DNA from: Cellulosimicrobium funkei
GTDB taxonomy: Bacteria > Actinomycetota > Actinomycetes > Actinomycetales > Cellulomonadaceae
Direction of reading: 5' to 3'
Assembly (NCBI RefSeq): GCF_004519295.1
Contig: NZ_SOZH01000004.1
Location: 186,001-250,000, forward strand
DNA length: 64,000 nt
Shown here: one piece after another, positions 32,542 to 41,751 of the stretch
Layout: each line of letters opens with the position of its first letter
Numbering within the stretch: position 1 is the stretch's first letter
Position numbers and translations under genes: made by a program
Notes under the pieces: model-generated
What the model saw: the letters and a program-made list of their open reading frames with translations, nothing else
Told to the model about the DNA's origin: nothing
Database searches by the model: none

Positions 32542-33239
32542 GCGCCGGCAGCGGGACGGGCGGCGTCCTCGGTGGCCTGCGCGCGAGCTCGCTGAGCCTC
32601 TTCTTCGCGCTCGCGTTCCTCGCGTCGCTCGTCGCGCAGGCCGTGAGCGGCGTCGCCGTCTTCAACACCGACCAGCGGGCGGCGGGCCTCGACCCGGTGA
32701 CGTTCGGCCAGTACGTGCTGTCGTCGGCGTTCTGGGTCGACGTCACGGAGAACTGGCAGTCCGAGTACCTGCAGTTCCTCCTCTTCATCACCGCGACGGT
32801 GTGGTTCGTGCAGCGGGGCTCGCCCGAGTCGAAGAGGCTCGACCAGGCGGGCCGCGAGTCCGACGAGGACCAGAAGGTCGGCGAGCACGCGACCGCCGAC
32901 TCCCCGGCGTGGGCCCGCGCCCGGGGCTGGCGGCTCGCCGTCTACTCGCGCTCCCTGTCGCTCGTCATGGGCGCGATCTTCCTCGGGTCGTGGGCCGCGC
33001 AGTCGGCGGCGGGTGCGGTCGCGTTCAGCGAGGAGCAGCTGCGCGACCTCCAGGACCCCGTGCCGTGGACGGAGTACCTGTCCATGCCGGACTTCTGGAG
33101 CCGCACGTTCCAGAACTGGCAGTCCGAGATGCTGGCCGTCCTCAGCATGGTCGTGCTCGCGATCTACCTGCGCGAGCGCGGGTCGCCCGAGTCCAAGCCG
33201 GTGGGCTCGTCCCACGAGGCGACCGGCGTCGAGGGCTGA
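32538..33239 (+). CDS. DUF6766-like membrane protein with internal duplication
   Basis: 233 aa, four transmembrane segments (about 17-38, 75-95, 143-165 and 205-222). The two halves are repeats: each ends in NWQSE, a hydrophobic span and a [QR]RGSPESK motif (NWQSEYLQFLLFITATVWFV then QRGSPESK, and NWQSEMLAVLSMVVLAIYL then RERGSPESK), with an AxFxxxQ(L/R)xxxL element after the first span of each half. The DUF6766 name is from memory. Function unknown. It ends the lipoprotein-peptide cassette. Confidence 0.75.
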   Translation: MSAGSGTGGVLGGLRASSLSLFFALAFLASLVAQAVSGVAVFNTDQRAAGLDPVTFGQYVLSSAFWVDVTENWQSEYLQFLLFITATVWFVQRGSPESKRLDQAGRESDEDQKVGEHATADSPAWARARGWRLAVYSRSLSLVMGAIFLGSWAAQSAAGAVAFSEEQLRDLQDPVPWTEYLSMPDFWSRTFQNWQSEMLAVLSMVVLAIYLRERGSPESKPVGSSHEATGVEG

Positions 33240-33294
33240 CGGCGACCGCACGGACGGCCGCTCACAGCGCCCGCCGAGCGGGTGTGCGGAAGAC

Positions 33295-33332
33295 CTCACA
33301 CGGCCTTAACGGGGGTCGCGCGCGGGGGAAAC
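33295..33332 (+). promoter_or_regulatory. GlnR-type box upstream of narK
   Basis: Four half-sites at exact six-base spacing: CTCAC (33295), TTAAC (33306), CGCGC (33317) and GAAAC (33328). The consensus is gTnAC-n6-GaAAC repeated twice; the third half-site is weak. Ten bases after the last site comes TAGCGT (33343-33348), a -10-like hexamer, and the narK ATG follows 37 bases later. The same arrangement occurs ahead of nirB. GlnR activates nitrogen-assimilation genes in actinobacteria. Confidence 0.65.
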
Positions 33333-33384
33333 ACGGCGTTCCTAGCGTCCTGGTCACTGACCGGGACCTGCTGAAGGAGCCGCC

Positions 33385-34845
33385 ATGTCCGCGCCCACGA
33401 GCCCCACCACCCACGAGGGTGAGCAGTCCGCAGCCCGCCCGTCCGGCGTCGTGCCCGCGACGCCGCCCGCCCCGGGACTCGCCCCGGCACCACCGAGGGC
33501 GCCGCACCGCCGCTCCGGGCGGTGGATCGACCGCTGGGACCCGGAGGACCCGACGTTCTGGCGCGACGGCGGCCGCCGGGTCGCTTCCCGCAACCTGGGG
33601 ATCTCGGTGTTCGCGGAGTTTCTCGGCTTCGCGGTCTGGGCGCTGTGGTCGATCGTCGTGCCGCAGCTCCCCGCCGCCGGGTTCACCTTCACCGTGGACC
33701 AGCAGTTCTGGCTCATCGCCGTGCCGAGCCTCGTCGGCGCGACGCTGCGCATCCCCTACACGTTCGCCGTGCCCCTGTTCGGCGGGCGCAACTGGACGGT
33801 CGTGTCCGCCCTCCTCCTGCTGCTCCCGACGGCGGCGCTCGCGGTCGTCGTGCAGGACCCCGGCACGTCGTTCGGCGTGATGCTGGCCGTCGCGGCGCTC
33901 GCCGGCTTCGGCGGCGGCAACTTCGCGTCCTCGATGGCGAACATCTCGTTCTTCTACCCGGAGCGGGAGAAGGGCAAGGCGCTGGGCCTCAACGCCGCGG
34001 GCGGCAACCTGGGGACGGCGGTCGTGCAGCTCGCGGTGCCGCTCGTCATCGTCGCCGGGGCGGGTGTCGCGCTCGAGCGTGCGGGCCTCATGATGATCCC
34101 GTTCATCCTGCTCGCGGCGTTCCTCGCGTGGCGGTTCATGGACAACCTCGCCACGGCGAAGGCGGACCCGCGGTCGTTCGCCGTCGCGACGCGGAACCGG
34201 CACACGTGGATCATCTCGTTCCTCTACATCGGGACGTTCGGGTCGTTCATCGGCTACGCCGGTGCGTTCCCGACGCTCCTCGCGGGCCAGTTCCCCGAGG
34301 TCACGCTCTCGATCGCGTTCCTCGGCGCGCTGGTCGGCTCGGTGTCCCGGCCGCTGGGCGGCATCGTCGCGGACCGCCTGGGCGGCGCGCGCGTGACGAT
34401 CGCGTCGTACGGGGTCATGGCGCTCGGCGCGGTCGGAGCGATCCGGGCGCTGGAGACGCACAGCTTCGGCCTCTTCTTCGCGTCGTTCCTCGTCCTGTTC
34501 GTCGCGACGGGCGTCGGGAACGGGTCGACCTACCGGATGATCCCGGCCGTCTTCCAGGCGAGCGCGGCCCACGACCTCGACGGCCCGACGGCGAGCGACC
34601 CCGCGGCTCTGGCCGCAGCCCCGGTCCGCGCCCGCCAGGCCGCGGCCGGGTGCATCGGGATCGCGGGCGCCGTCGGCGCGTTCGGCGGGTTCCTCATCCC
34701 GCGCGGGTTCGCCGCGTCGACGAGCCTCTCGGGCTCGCTCGTCCCCGCCCTGTGGACGTTCGTGGGGATGTACGCGGTGATGGCGGTCGTCGCGTGGGCG
34801 GTCTACCTGCGCAAGGGCTCGGCCCTCGCGGCGGCCGGGATCTGA
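33385..34845 (+). CDS. narK: Nitrate/nitrite transporter, NarK family (MFS)
   Basis: Imports nitrate, with possible nitrite export. 486 aa, about 12 transmembrane helices after a 50-residue Pro-rich cytoplasmic N-terminus. The nitrate signature is seen in AALAGFGGGNFASSMANISFFYP and, in the second half, GVGNGSTYRMIPAVF and AGAVGAFGGFLIP; the substrate arginine is probably in GATLRIPYTFAVPLFGGRNW. AAGGAG eight bases before the ATG. Starts the nitrate reduction unit; nasA begins two bases after its stop. Confidence 0.92.
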   Translation: MSAPTSPTTHEGEQSAARPSGVVPATPPAPGLAPAPPRAPHRRSGRWIDRWDPEDPTFWRDGGRRVASRNLGISVFAEFLGFAVWALWSIVVPQLPAAGFTFTVDQQFWLIAVPSLVGATLRIPYTFAVPLFGGRNWTVVSALLLLLPTAALAVVVQDPGTSFGVMLAVAALAGFGGGNFASSMANISFFYPEREKGKALGLNAAGGNLGTAVVQLAVPLVIVAGAGVALERAGLMMIPFILLAAFLAWRFMDNLATAKADPRSFAVATRNRHTWIISFLYIGTFGSFIGYAGAFPTLLAGQFPEVTLSIAFLGALVGSVSRPLGGIVADRLGGARVTIASYGVMALGAVGAIRALETHSFGLFFASFLVLFVATGVGNGSTYRMIPAVFQASAAHDLDGPTASDPAALAAAPVRARQAAAGCIGIAGAVGAFGGFLIPRGFAASTSLSGSLVPALWTFVGMYAVMAVVAWAVYLRKGSALAAAGI

Positions 34846-34847
34846 GC

Positions 34848-37028
34848 GTGGACACCCACTGCCCCTACTGCGCGCTCCAGTGCGGCATGACGCTCACCCC
34901 CGCGCGCGGCCCGCTGCCGGTCGCGGTCGCCCCGCGCGACTTCCCGACCAACCGGGGTGGGCTGTGCCAGAAGGGCTGGACGAGCGCCACGGTCCTGCGC
35001 GCACCCGACCGGTTGACGAGCCCGCTCCTGCGCGGGCCCGACGGCGAGCTCCGCCCCGCCCCGTGGGACGAGGCCCTCGACGTGGTCGCGGCCGGGATCG
35101 AGCGGGTCCAGGCCGCGCACGGCCGCGACGCCGTCGCGGTGTTCGGGGGCGGCGGCCTGACGAACGAGAAGGCGTACGCGCTCGGGAAGTTCGCGCGCAC
35201 GGTGCTGCGGACCGCGAACATCGACTACAACGGGCGGTTCTGCATGGCGTCCGCCGCGGCGGGGGCGAACCGCGCGTTCGGCGCCGACCGCGGGCTCCCG
35301 TTCCCGCTCGCCGACCTCGGCGGCGCGGACGCCGTGCTGCTGCTCGGGTCGAACGTCGCCGAGACGATGCCGCCGTCCGTCCAGCACCTCGCCGGCGTGC
35401 GGGCACGGGGCGGGCTCGTCGTCGTGGACCCGCGCCGCAGCGCGACGGCGGCGCTCACGGGGGAGGCGGGGGACGCCGTCGGGCAGGGGGTGCACCTGCA
35501 GCCGGTCCCGGGCACCGACCTCGTGGTGCTGCTCGCGCTGCTGCACGTCGTGGTCGCGGAGGGGCTCGCGGACACGGCCTACCTCGACGCGCGCACGACC
35601 GGGTTCGACGACGTCCGCCGGTCCGTCGCCGGGTGGTGGCCCGAGCGCGCGGAGACGGTGTGCGGGGTGCCGGCGGGACGGCTGCGGCACGTCGCCCGGC
35701 TGCTCGCGGCGGCGTCGCCCGTCCACGGGGGTGCGGGTGCGTACGTGCTCACGGGCCGCGGCGTCGAGCAGTCCGCGCAGGGTACGGCGACCGTGACCGC
35801 GGCGATCGACCTCGCGCTCGCCCTCGGCCTGCCCGGCCGGGTGGGGTCGGGGTACGGCGCGATCACCGGCCAGGGGAACGGGCAGGGCGGACGCGAGCAC
35901 GGGCAGAAGGCGGACCAGCTCCCCGGGTACCGCAGGATCGACGACCCAGGGGCCCGCGCGCACGTCGCCGCGGTGTGGGGCGTCGACCCGGCGACGCTCC
36001 CCGGTCCTGGGATGCCCGCCGTCGAGCTCCTGCGGTCTCTCGGCGCGCGGCCCGGACCGGGCGGTGCGACCACGACCTACGCCGAGGACGGGCGCCCGCG
36101 CGCCTTGCTCGTGCACGGGTCGAACGTCGTGGTCAGCGCCCCGGACGCGGACCGGGTCGCGGCGAACCTGCGCGCGCTCGACCTGCTCGTCGTGTGCGAC
36201 CTCGTGCCGTCGGAGACGGCGCTGCTCGCGGACGTCGTGCTGCCCGTGACGCAGTGGGCCGAGGAGGAGGGCACCATGACGTCGCTCGAGGGACGCGTGA
36301 TCCGACGGCGCCGCGCGGTCGACGCGCCGGGCGACGCACGGTCGGAGCTGTGGATCCTGGCGGAGCTCGCGCGTCGGCTGGGATCGCCGGTCTCCTTCCC
36401 GACCGACCCGGCCGTCGTCTTCGACGAGCTCGCGCGCGCGTCCGCGGGCGGCGTCGCGGACTACGCCGGGCTCAGCCACGCGCGCCTCGACGCGGACGAG
36501 GCGGACGGCGGCCCGGGCCTGCACTGGCCGGTGCCGTCCCCCGACCACCCGGGCACCCCGCGGATGTTCCTCGACCGGTTCCCGACGCCGGACGGTCGTG
36601 CCCGCCTGGTCGCGGTCGACCACACGGGCCCGAGCGACGACGTGCGGCCCGACGCGCCGCTCTACCTCGTCACGGGCCGCGTGCTCCAGCACTACCAGTC
36701 GGGCGCGCAGACCCGGCGCGTGCCGGAGCTCGACCGACTCGTCCCGGAGCCGTTCGTCGAGGTCCACCCGGTCCTGGGCACGCGCCTCGGCATCGACGAC
36801 GGAGACCGGGCGCGCCTCACGACCGCGCGCGGCGCGATCGAGGCGGTCGTGCGGTGGACGGACCGCGTCCGGCCGGACACGGTCTTCATGCCCTTCCACT
36901 GGGGCGGCGAGGGCAGCGTCAACCGCGTGACGACCGACGCGACCGACCCCGTCTCCGGGATGCCGGAGTTCAAGGTCTGCGCCGTGGACGTGCGACGCGC
37001 CCCCGCGCTCCAGGAGGTCGGGGGATGA
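34848..37028 (+). CDS. nasA: Assimilatory nitrate reductase catalytic subunit (molybdopterin oxidoreductase)
   Basis: Mo-bisMGD enzyme reducing nitrate to nitrite in the cytoplasm. 726 aa. N-terminal [4Fe-4S] ligands C5, C8, C12 and C40 (HCPYCALQCGM and GGLCQKGW). RFCMASAAAGANRAFGADRG contains the probable molybdenum cysteine. ITGQGNGQGGREHGQKADQL and the C-terminal molybdopterin-binding domain (LYLVTGRVLQHYQSGAQTRR, FMPFHWGGEGSVNRVT) are typical. It lacks the C-terminal BFD-type iron-sulfur domain of longer NasA forms; the next gene supplies one. GTG start, coupled to both neighbours. Confidence 0.92.
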   Translation: MDTHCPYCALQCGMTLTPARGPLPVAVAPRDFPTNRGGLCQKGWTSATVLRAPDRLTSPLLRGPDGELRPAPWDEALDVVAAGIERVQAAHGRDAVAVFGGGGLTNEKAYALGKFARTVLRTANIDYNGRFCMASAAAGANRAFGADRGLPFPLADLGGADAVLLLGSNVAETMPPSVQHLAGVRARGGLVVVDPRRSATAALTGEAGDAVGQGVHLQPVPGTDLVVLLALLHVVVAEGLADTAYLDARTTGFDDVRRSVAGWWPERAETVCGVPAGRLRHVARLLAAASPVHGGAGAYVLTGRGVEQSAQGTATVTAAIDLALALGLPGRVGSGYGAITGQGNGQGGREHGQKADQLPGYRRIDDPGARAHVAAVWGVDPATLPGPGMPAVELLRSLGARPGPGGATTTYAEDGRPRALLVHGSNVVVSAPDADRVAANLRALDLLVVCDLVPSETALLADVVLPVTQWAEEEGTMTSLEGRVIRRRRAVDAPGDARSELWILAELARRLGSPVSFPTDPAVVFDELARASAGGVADYAGLSHARLDADEADGGPGLHWPVPSPDHPGTPRMFLDRFPTPDGRARLVAVDHTGPSDDVRPDAPLYLVTGRVLQHYQSGAQTRRVPELDRLVPEPFVEVHPVLGTRLGIDDGDRARLTTARGAIEAVVRWTDRVRPDTVFMPFHWGGEGSVNRVTTDATDPVSGMPEFKVCAVDVRRAPALQEVGG

Positions 37029-38752
37029 CGCGCGTCGTCGTGGTCGGTCACGGCATGGTCGGGTCGCGGTTCGCGGGCGACCTCGCGGCACGGTGCGGGG
37101 GGTCCGCCGACGTCGAGGTCACCGTGCTCGGCGCGGAGGAGCACGAGCCGTACAACCGCGTGCTGCTCAGCGAGGTCGTCGCGGGCCGGGCCGACGTCGC
37201 GACGATCGCCCTGCCCGCCACGGACGACCCTCGCGTGACGGTCCGGCGCGGTACCGAGGCCCTCGCGGTCGACCGGGCGGCGCGCCGAGTCGTCACGGGC
37301 GAGGGCACCTACCCGTACGACGTCGTCGTGCTCGCGACGGGCGCCGCCGCGCGCGTCCCCGAGGTGCCCGGCCTCACCGGCCTGCCCGGCGGCCTGCCGC
37401 GCGGCGCACACGTCCTGCGGACGCTCGACGACGCACGCGCGATCGTCGCGAGGTCGCTCGACGCGCGGCACGCCGTCGTCGTGGGGGCGGGCGTCCTCGG
37501 CCTCGAGGTCGCGTGCGGGCTCGCGCGTCGCGGCGTCGCCGTGAGCCTCGTGCACGGCGGCGCGAGCGTGATGGACCGCCAGCTCGACCGTGCGGCGGGC
37601 GGCGTCGTCGCGCGCGGTCTCGCCGGCCTCGGGGTGCGCGCCTGGACCTCAGCCCGGACCGAGCGCGTGGTCGTGGCCGGCGGCAGCGTGCGGGGCGTGA
37701 CGCTCCGCGTGCCCGACGGCGGCCCGCACGACCCCGCGGCGGGCGGCCCGGGCGCGGCCCGGGGAGCGCCGGACGGCGTGCGTCGCGTCGACCTCGACGC
37801 CGACCTCGTCGTGCTCGCGTGCGGCACCGTGCCCGAGGCCGGGCTCGCGCGGGCGGCGGGGCTCACGGTCGACCGGGGGGTCGTCGTCGGGCCCGACCTC
37901 GCCAGCCCGGACGACGCGCGCGTGTTCGCGATCGGCGACTGCGCCCAGCCGCCCGAGGGTGGTACCGGGCTGATCGCCCAGGGGTGGGACCAGGCGCGCC
38001 GGCTCGCGCAGCACCTCGCGGAGCGGCTCGCCGCCGGGGCCGACGGCGCAGGGAGGCCGGGCGCCGCGCAGTGGGCCGCGCCCGACCGGCGGCGTGCGCG
38101 CCGAGGACCGGCCGCCGGCCGGCCGAGCGTGGCGCTGCGGCTCGCCACGGACGTCGTCGCGCGACCGCTCGAGCCGACGGGCGACCCCCGGGTCGGCACG
38201 CGCGCGACCGCCGGGACCGACGTCGTGCGGGTCAAGGCGGCGGGGCTCGAGATCGTGACGATGGGCGTGTGCGGCGAGCGTCGCGCGCCCGACGCGGCGC
38301 ACCGCTCCGTGACGCTGAGCGACCCGGCGGCGGGGCGGCACGTCGAGGTCGTCGTCGCGGACGGGCTGCTCGTCGGCGCGACGTGCGTCGGCGCGCCCGA
38401 GGTGGGCGCCGACCTCGCCGCCGCGTACACGCGCCGCGTCCCCGTGCCCGCCGACCCGGCCCACCTGCTGCTGCGCCCGGTCGCGCAGGCGCCCGCCCCG
38501 GCGTCGTCCCCGACGCTCATGCCCGACCGCACGACCGTGTGCACGTGCAACGGCGTGACCAAGGGCGACGTCGTGGGCTGCTGGCACGACGGCGCCCGGA
38601 GCGTCGACGACGTCGCACGGGCGACGCGCGCGACGACGGGCTGCGGCGGGTGCAAGGACGTCGTGTGCGGCCTGGTCGACTGGCTCGCGCAGACCGACCC
38701 GGAGCAGCCGCAGGCCGACGGCGCACGGGCGAGCGTCGGCCTCGGCGCGTGA
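37025..38752 (+). CDS. nasB: FAD-dependent reductase with C-terminal [2Fe-2S] domain (nitrate reductase electron-transfer subunit)
   Basis: 575 aa. A pyridine-nucleotide-disulfide oxidoreductase fold (GHGMVGSRFAGDLAAR, VLATGAAARVP, VVGAGVLGLEVACGLARRG, VFAIGDCAQPPEG) followed by a BFD-like domain with the ligands CTCNGVTKGDVVG and TGCGGCKDVVCG (Cys-x-Cys, Cys-x2-Cys). It resembles the N-terminal half of NirB. ATG overlaps the nasA stop. It most likely passes NAD(P)H electrons to NasA; the nasB name follows that role. Confidence 0.85.
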   Translation: MTRVVVVGHGMVGSRFAGDLAARCGGSADVEVTVLGAEEHEPYNRVLLSEVVAGRADVATIALPATDDPRVTVRRGTEALAVDRAARRVVTGEGTYPYDVVVLATGAAARVPEVPGLTGLPGGLPRGAHVLRTLDDARAIVARSLDARHAVVVGAGVLGLEVACGLARRGVAVSLVHGGASVMDRQLDRAAGGVVARGLAGLGVRAWTSARTERVVVAGGSVRGVTLRVPDGGPHDPAAGGPGAARGAPDGVRRVDLDADLVVLACGTVPEAGLARAAGLTVDRGVVVGPDLASPDDARVFAIGDCAQPPEGGTGLIAQGWDQARRLAQHLAERLAAGADGAGRPGAAQWAAPDRRRARRGPAAGRPSVALRLATDVVARPLEPTGDPRVGTRATAGTDVVRVKAAGLEIVTMGVCGERRAPDAAHRSVTLSDPAAGRHVEVVVADGLLVGATCVGAPEVGADLAAAYTRRVPVPADPAHLLLRPVAQAPAPASSPTLMPDRTTVCTCNGVTKGDVVGCWHDGARSVDDVARATRATTGCGGCKDVVCGLVDWLAQTDPEQPQADGARASVGLGA

Positions 38753-38837
38753 GGTCGGCAAGCCCTGCCGAGATCGGCAGTCACGATCGCCGATCTGGAC
38801 ACGACCTGCCGGTCTCGCACCGCTCCGCCGACCTCAC
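38749..38837. repeat. Nested inverted repeats between nasB and nirB
   Basis: Outer arms GTGAGGTCGGC (38749-38759) and GCCGACCTCAC (38827-38837) are perfect 11-mers. Inside are CTGCCGA / TCGGCAG (38765-38771, 38774-38780) and AGATCGGC / GCCGATCT (38771-38778, 38789-38796), which overlap and are mutually exclusive folds. The left outer arm overlaps the nasB stop. It could end the nasA-nasB transcript just before the nirB promoter, or be an intergenic palindromic element. Confidence 0.6.
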
Positions 38838-38866
38838 ACGGCGGCGTCCGGCCGGGTGAGAACACC

Positions 38867-38904
38867 GTTACGGACGGGCAACGGGCGGGGCACGGTCGCG
38901 AAAC
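38867..38904 (+). promoter_or_regulatory. GlnR-type box upstream of nirB
   Basis: GTTAC (38867), GCAAC (38878), GGCAC (38889) and GAAAC (38900) at exact six-base spacing match gTnAC-n6-GaAAC twice, better than the narK copy. TAGCGT follows after ten bases (38915-38920), the same distance as at narK. The nirB start is 105 bases past the box, so nirB has a sizeable 5' leader. A shared 12-mer ACCTCACACGGC lies upstream of both boxes (38831-38842 here). Confidence 0.75.
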
Positions 38905-39009
38905 CGCCCGTCCGTAGCGTCGTCAGCACCATCCCCGGGGGCCTCTCCTCGCTCTCGTCGGACCCCGCGGACGGTGACCGATCCGCCCCGACGCCCCCAG
39001 GAGCCCGCC

Positions 39010-41751
39010 GTGACCGGACCTGAGACCGATCCCGCCCCCGCCCCGGCCCCCGGTGCGCCCCGGCACCTCGTCGTCGTCGGCGGCGGCATGGTGGCGCAGC
39101 GGCTCGTCGAGGCGTTGCGCGCGCGCGACGCCGACGGCACGTGGCGCGTCTCGCTCTTCGCCGAGGAGCCGCGCAAGCCGTACGACCGCGTCGCCCTGAC
39201 GAGCTACTTCTCGGCGCGCGACGCCGAGGAGCTCACGCTCGGCGACCCTGCCCTGTGGGACGACCCGCTGGTCACGCTGCACCGTGACTGCGCGGTGACG
39301 TCGATCGACCGCGAGGCGCAGACCGTCACCGACCGGCTCGGGCGCGTGCACGCCTACGACGAGCTCGTCCTCGCGACCGGTTCGAACGCCGCGCGCCCCC
39401 CGATCCCCGGCAACGAGCTGCCCGGCGTGTTCGTCTACCGCACGATCGACGACGTCGCGGCCCTGCGCGGCTGGGTCGAGGAGAAGCGGCGCAGCGCCAC
39501 GACCGAGGGTGGCTGGGAACGCCCGGTGCGCGGTGCCGTCATCGGCGGCGGACTCCTGGGCCTCGAGGCCGCGGGCGCGCTCAAGGCCCTCGGCGCGCAG
39601 GCCACGGTCGTCCAGTTCGGCACGCACCTGATGGACGCGCAGATCGACCTGGGCGGCGGCGAGGCCCTCAAGCGCCTCATCAACGGCATGGGCATCGCGG
39701 TCCGGTGCGACACCGGGACCAAGGAGCTGAGGGTCTCCCGCAAGACCGGGCACGTGGGCCGGCTCGACTTCGCCGACGGCGGCCGGCTCGACGTCGACGT
39801 CGTGGTCCTCGCGACGGGCGTGCGGCCGCGCGACGAGCTCGCGCGCGCGGCGGGGCTCGCGGTCGGGGAGCGCGGTGGCGCCGTCGTGGACCTCGCGTGC
39901 CGCACCGAGGACGAGCACGTGTGGGCGGTCGGCGAGGTCGCGTGCCTCGAGGGCCGGTGCCTCGGCCTGGTCGCGCCGGGCTACGCGATGGCGGAGGTCG
40001 TCGTGGACCGCCTGCTCGGCGGCGAGGCGACGTTCCCCGGCGCGGACACGGCGACCAAGCTCAAGCTCCAGGGGGTCGACGTCGCGAGCTTCGGCGACGC
40101 GCACGGCCGCACCGAGGGCGCGATGGAGCTCGTCTGGGCCGACCCGGTCGCGGGCGTCTACAAGAAGCTCGTCCTGTCCGACGACGCGCGCACCCTCCTG
40201 GGCGGGGTGTTCGTGGGCGACGCCGCGCCGTACGCGTCGCTGCGGCCGATGCTCGGCACGGAGCTTCCGGGCGACCCGGGGCTGTTCCTCCTTCCCGAGG
40301 GGTCCGGCGGCGGGGTGCCGAGCCTCGAGCTCCCCGACGACGCCACGGTCTGCTCGTGCAACAACGTCAGCGCGGGCACGATCCGGAGCGCGGTCACCGA
40401 GCACGCCTGCACCGACCTCGCGGGCGTCAAGGCGTGCACGCGCGCGGGGACGAGCTGCGGATCGTGCCTGCCGCTCGTCAAGAAGATCACGACGACCGAG
40501 CTCGCCCGGGCCGGCGTCGAGGTCTCGAACGCGCTGTGCGAGCACTTCGACCTCTCGCGCGCGCAGCTCTTCGACGCGGTGCGCGTCGCGGACCTGCACA
40601 CGTTCAGCGAGATCGTCCGGCGGTTCGGCCGGGGTGTCACTGCGCCGGTGGACGAGAGCGCAGCCACGCAGGGTGCCGTGCTGGTGCGCGACGCCGGGCG
40701 CGGCTGCGACATCTGCAAGCCCACGATCGCGTCGATCCTCGCGTCGCTCGGCAACGGTCACGTCCTCGACGGCGAGCAGGCGACGCTGCAGGACACGAAC
40801 GACCACGTCCTGGCGAACATGCAGAAGGACGGCACGTACTCCGTCGTCCCGCGCATCCCCGGGGGCGAGATCACGCCCGACGGGCTGCTCGTCATCGGGC
40901 AGGTCGCCAAGGACTTCGGGCTCTACACGAAGATCACGGGCGGCCAGCGCATCGACATGTTCGGGGCGCGCATCGAGCAGCTCCCGCACATCTGGCGCCG
41001 GCTCGTGGAGCACGGGTTCGAGTCCGGCCACGCGTACGGCAAGTCGCTGCGCACGGTGAAGTCGTGCGTCGGGTCCACGTGGTGCCGGTTCGGCGTACAG
41101 GACTCGGTGGGCATGGCCGTCGAGCTCGAGCTCCGGTACCGCGGCCTGCGCTCGCCGCACAAGATCAAGCTCGGCGTCTCGGGGTGCGCGCGCGAGTGCG
41201 CCGAGGCGCGCGGCAAGGACGTCGGCGTCATCGCGACGGACAAGGGCTGGAACGTGTACGTCGGCGGCAACGGCGGGTTCACGCCCCGGCACGCGCAGCT
41301 CCTCGCCGAGGACCTGGACGACGAGGCGCTCGTCCGCACCGTCGACCGCTTCCTCATGTACTACGTGCGGACGGCCGACCGCCTGCAGCGCACGGCCGCG
41401 TGGGTCGAGGACCACGAAGGCGGTCTCGACGCGATCCGCGAGGTGGTCGTCGAGGACTCGCTCGGCATCGGTGCCGACCTCGACGCCGCGATGGCCCGCC
41501 ACGTCGGCGACTACGAGGACGAGTGGCGCGCGGTCCTCGAGGACCCGGAGAAGCTGCGCCGCTTCGGCTCGTTCGTCAACGCGCCCGCCGAGCCCGACCC
41601 CGACCTCGCGTACGTCACCGAGCGCGGCCAGATCCGGCCCGCCAGGGCGGACGAGCGGGCCGCCCTCGAGGAGGCCCGCGCCGCGGGTCTCGCCACCGTC
41701 CCCGCCGGCCCCGTGGTGATCGCCGGCACGACCCTGGAGGTCCGTCGATGA
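39010..41751 (+). CDS. nirB: Assimilatory NAD(P)H-nitrite reductase, large subunit
   Basis: Six-electron reduction of nitrite to ammonium. 913 aa. Domains in order: FAD/NAD(P) oxidoreductase (HLVVVGGGMVAQRLVEALR, YDELVLATGSNAARPP, GAVIGGGLLGLEAAGALKAL), NirB-type [2Fe-2S] BFD domain (CSCNNVSAGTIRSAVTEH, RAGTSCGSCLPLVKK), then the sirohaem/ferredoxin-like half and the [4Fe-4S]-sirohaem ligands in VKSCVGSTWCRFG and VSGCARECAEARGKD. GTG 39010 was chosen for AGGAG six bases upstream; GTG 38974 would add 12 Pro-rich residues. First gene of the nirB-nirD-cysG-nnaR-sirB unit. Confidence 0.95.
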   Translation: MTGPETDPAPAPAPGAPRHLVVVGGGMVAQRLVEALRARDADGTWRVSLFAEEPRKPYDRVALTSYFSARDAEELTLGDPALWDDPLVTLHRDCAVTSIDREAQTVTDRLGRVHAYDELVLATGSNAARPPIPGNELPGVFVYRTIDDVAALRGWVEEKRRSATTEGGWERPVRGAVIGGGLLGLEAAGALKALGAQATVVQFGTHLMDAQIDLGGGEALKRLINGMGIAVRCDTGTKELRVSRKTGHVGRLDFADGGRLDVDVVVLATGVRPRDELARAAGLAVGERGGAVVDLACRTEDEHVWAVGEVACLEGRCLGLVAPGYAMAEVVVDRLLGGEATFPGADTATKLKLQGVDVASFGDAHGRTEGAMELVWADPVAGVYKKLVLSDDARTLLGGVFVGDAAPYASLRPMLGTELPGDPGLFLLPEGSGGGVPSLELPDDATVCSCNNVSAGTIRSAVTEHACTDLAGVKACTRAGTSCGSCLPLVKKITTTELARAGVEVSNALCEHFDLSRAQLFDAVRVADLHTFSEIVRRFGRGVTAPVDESAATQGAVLVRDAGRGCDICKPTIASILASLGNGHVLDGEQATLQDTNDHVLANMQKDGTYSVVPRIPGGEITPDGLLVIGQVAKDFGLYTKITGGQRIDMFGARIEQLPHIWRRLVEHGFESGHAYGKSLRTVKSCVGSTWCRFGVQDSVGMAVELELRYRGLRSPHKIKLGVSGCARECAEARGKDVGVIATDKGWNVYVGGNGGFTPRHAQLLAEDLDDEALVRTVDRFLMYYVRTADRLQRTAAWVEDHEGGLDAIREVVVEDSLGIGADLDAAMARHVGDYEDEWRAVLEDPEKLRRFGSFVNAPAEPDPDLAYVTERGQIRPARADERAALEEARAAGLATVPAGPVVIAGTTLEVRR

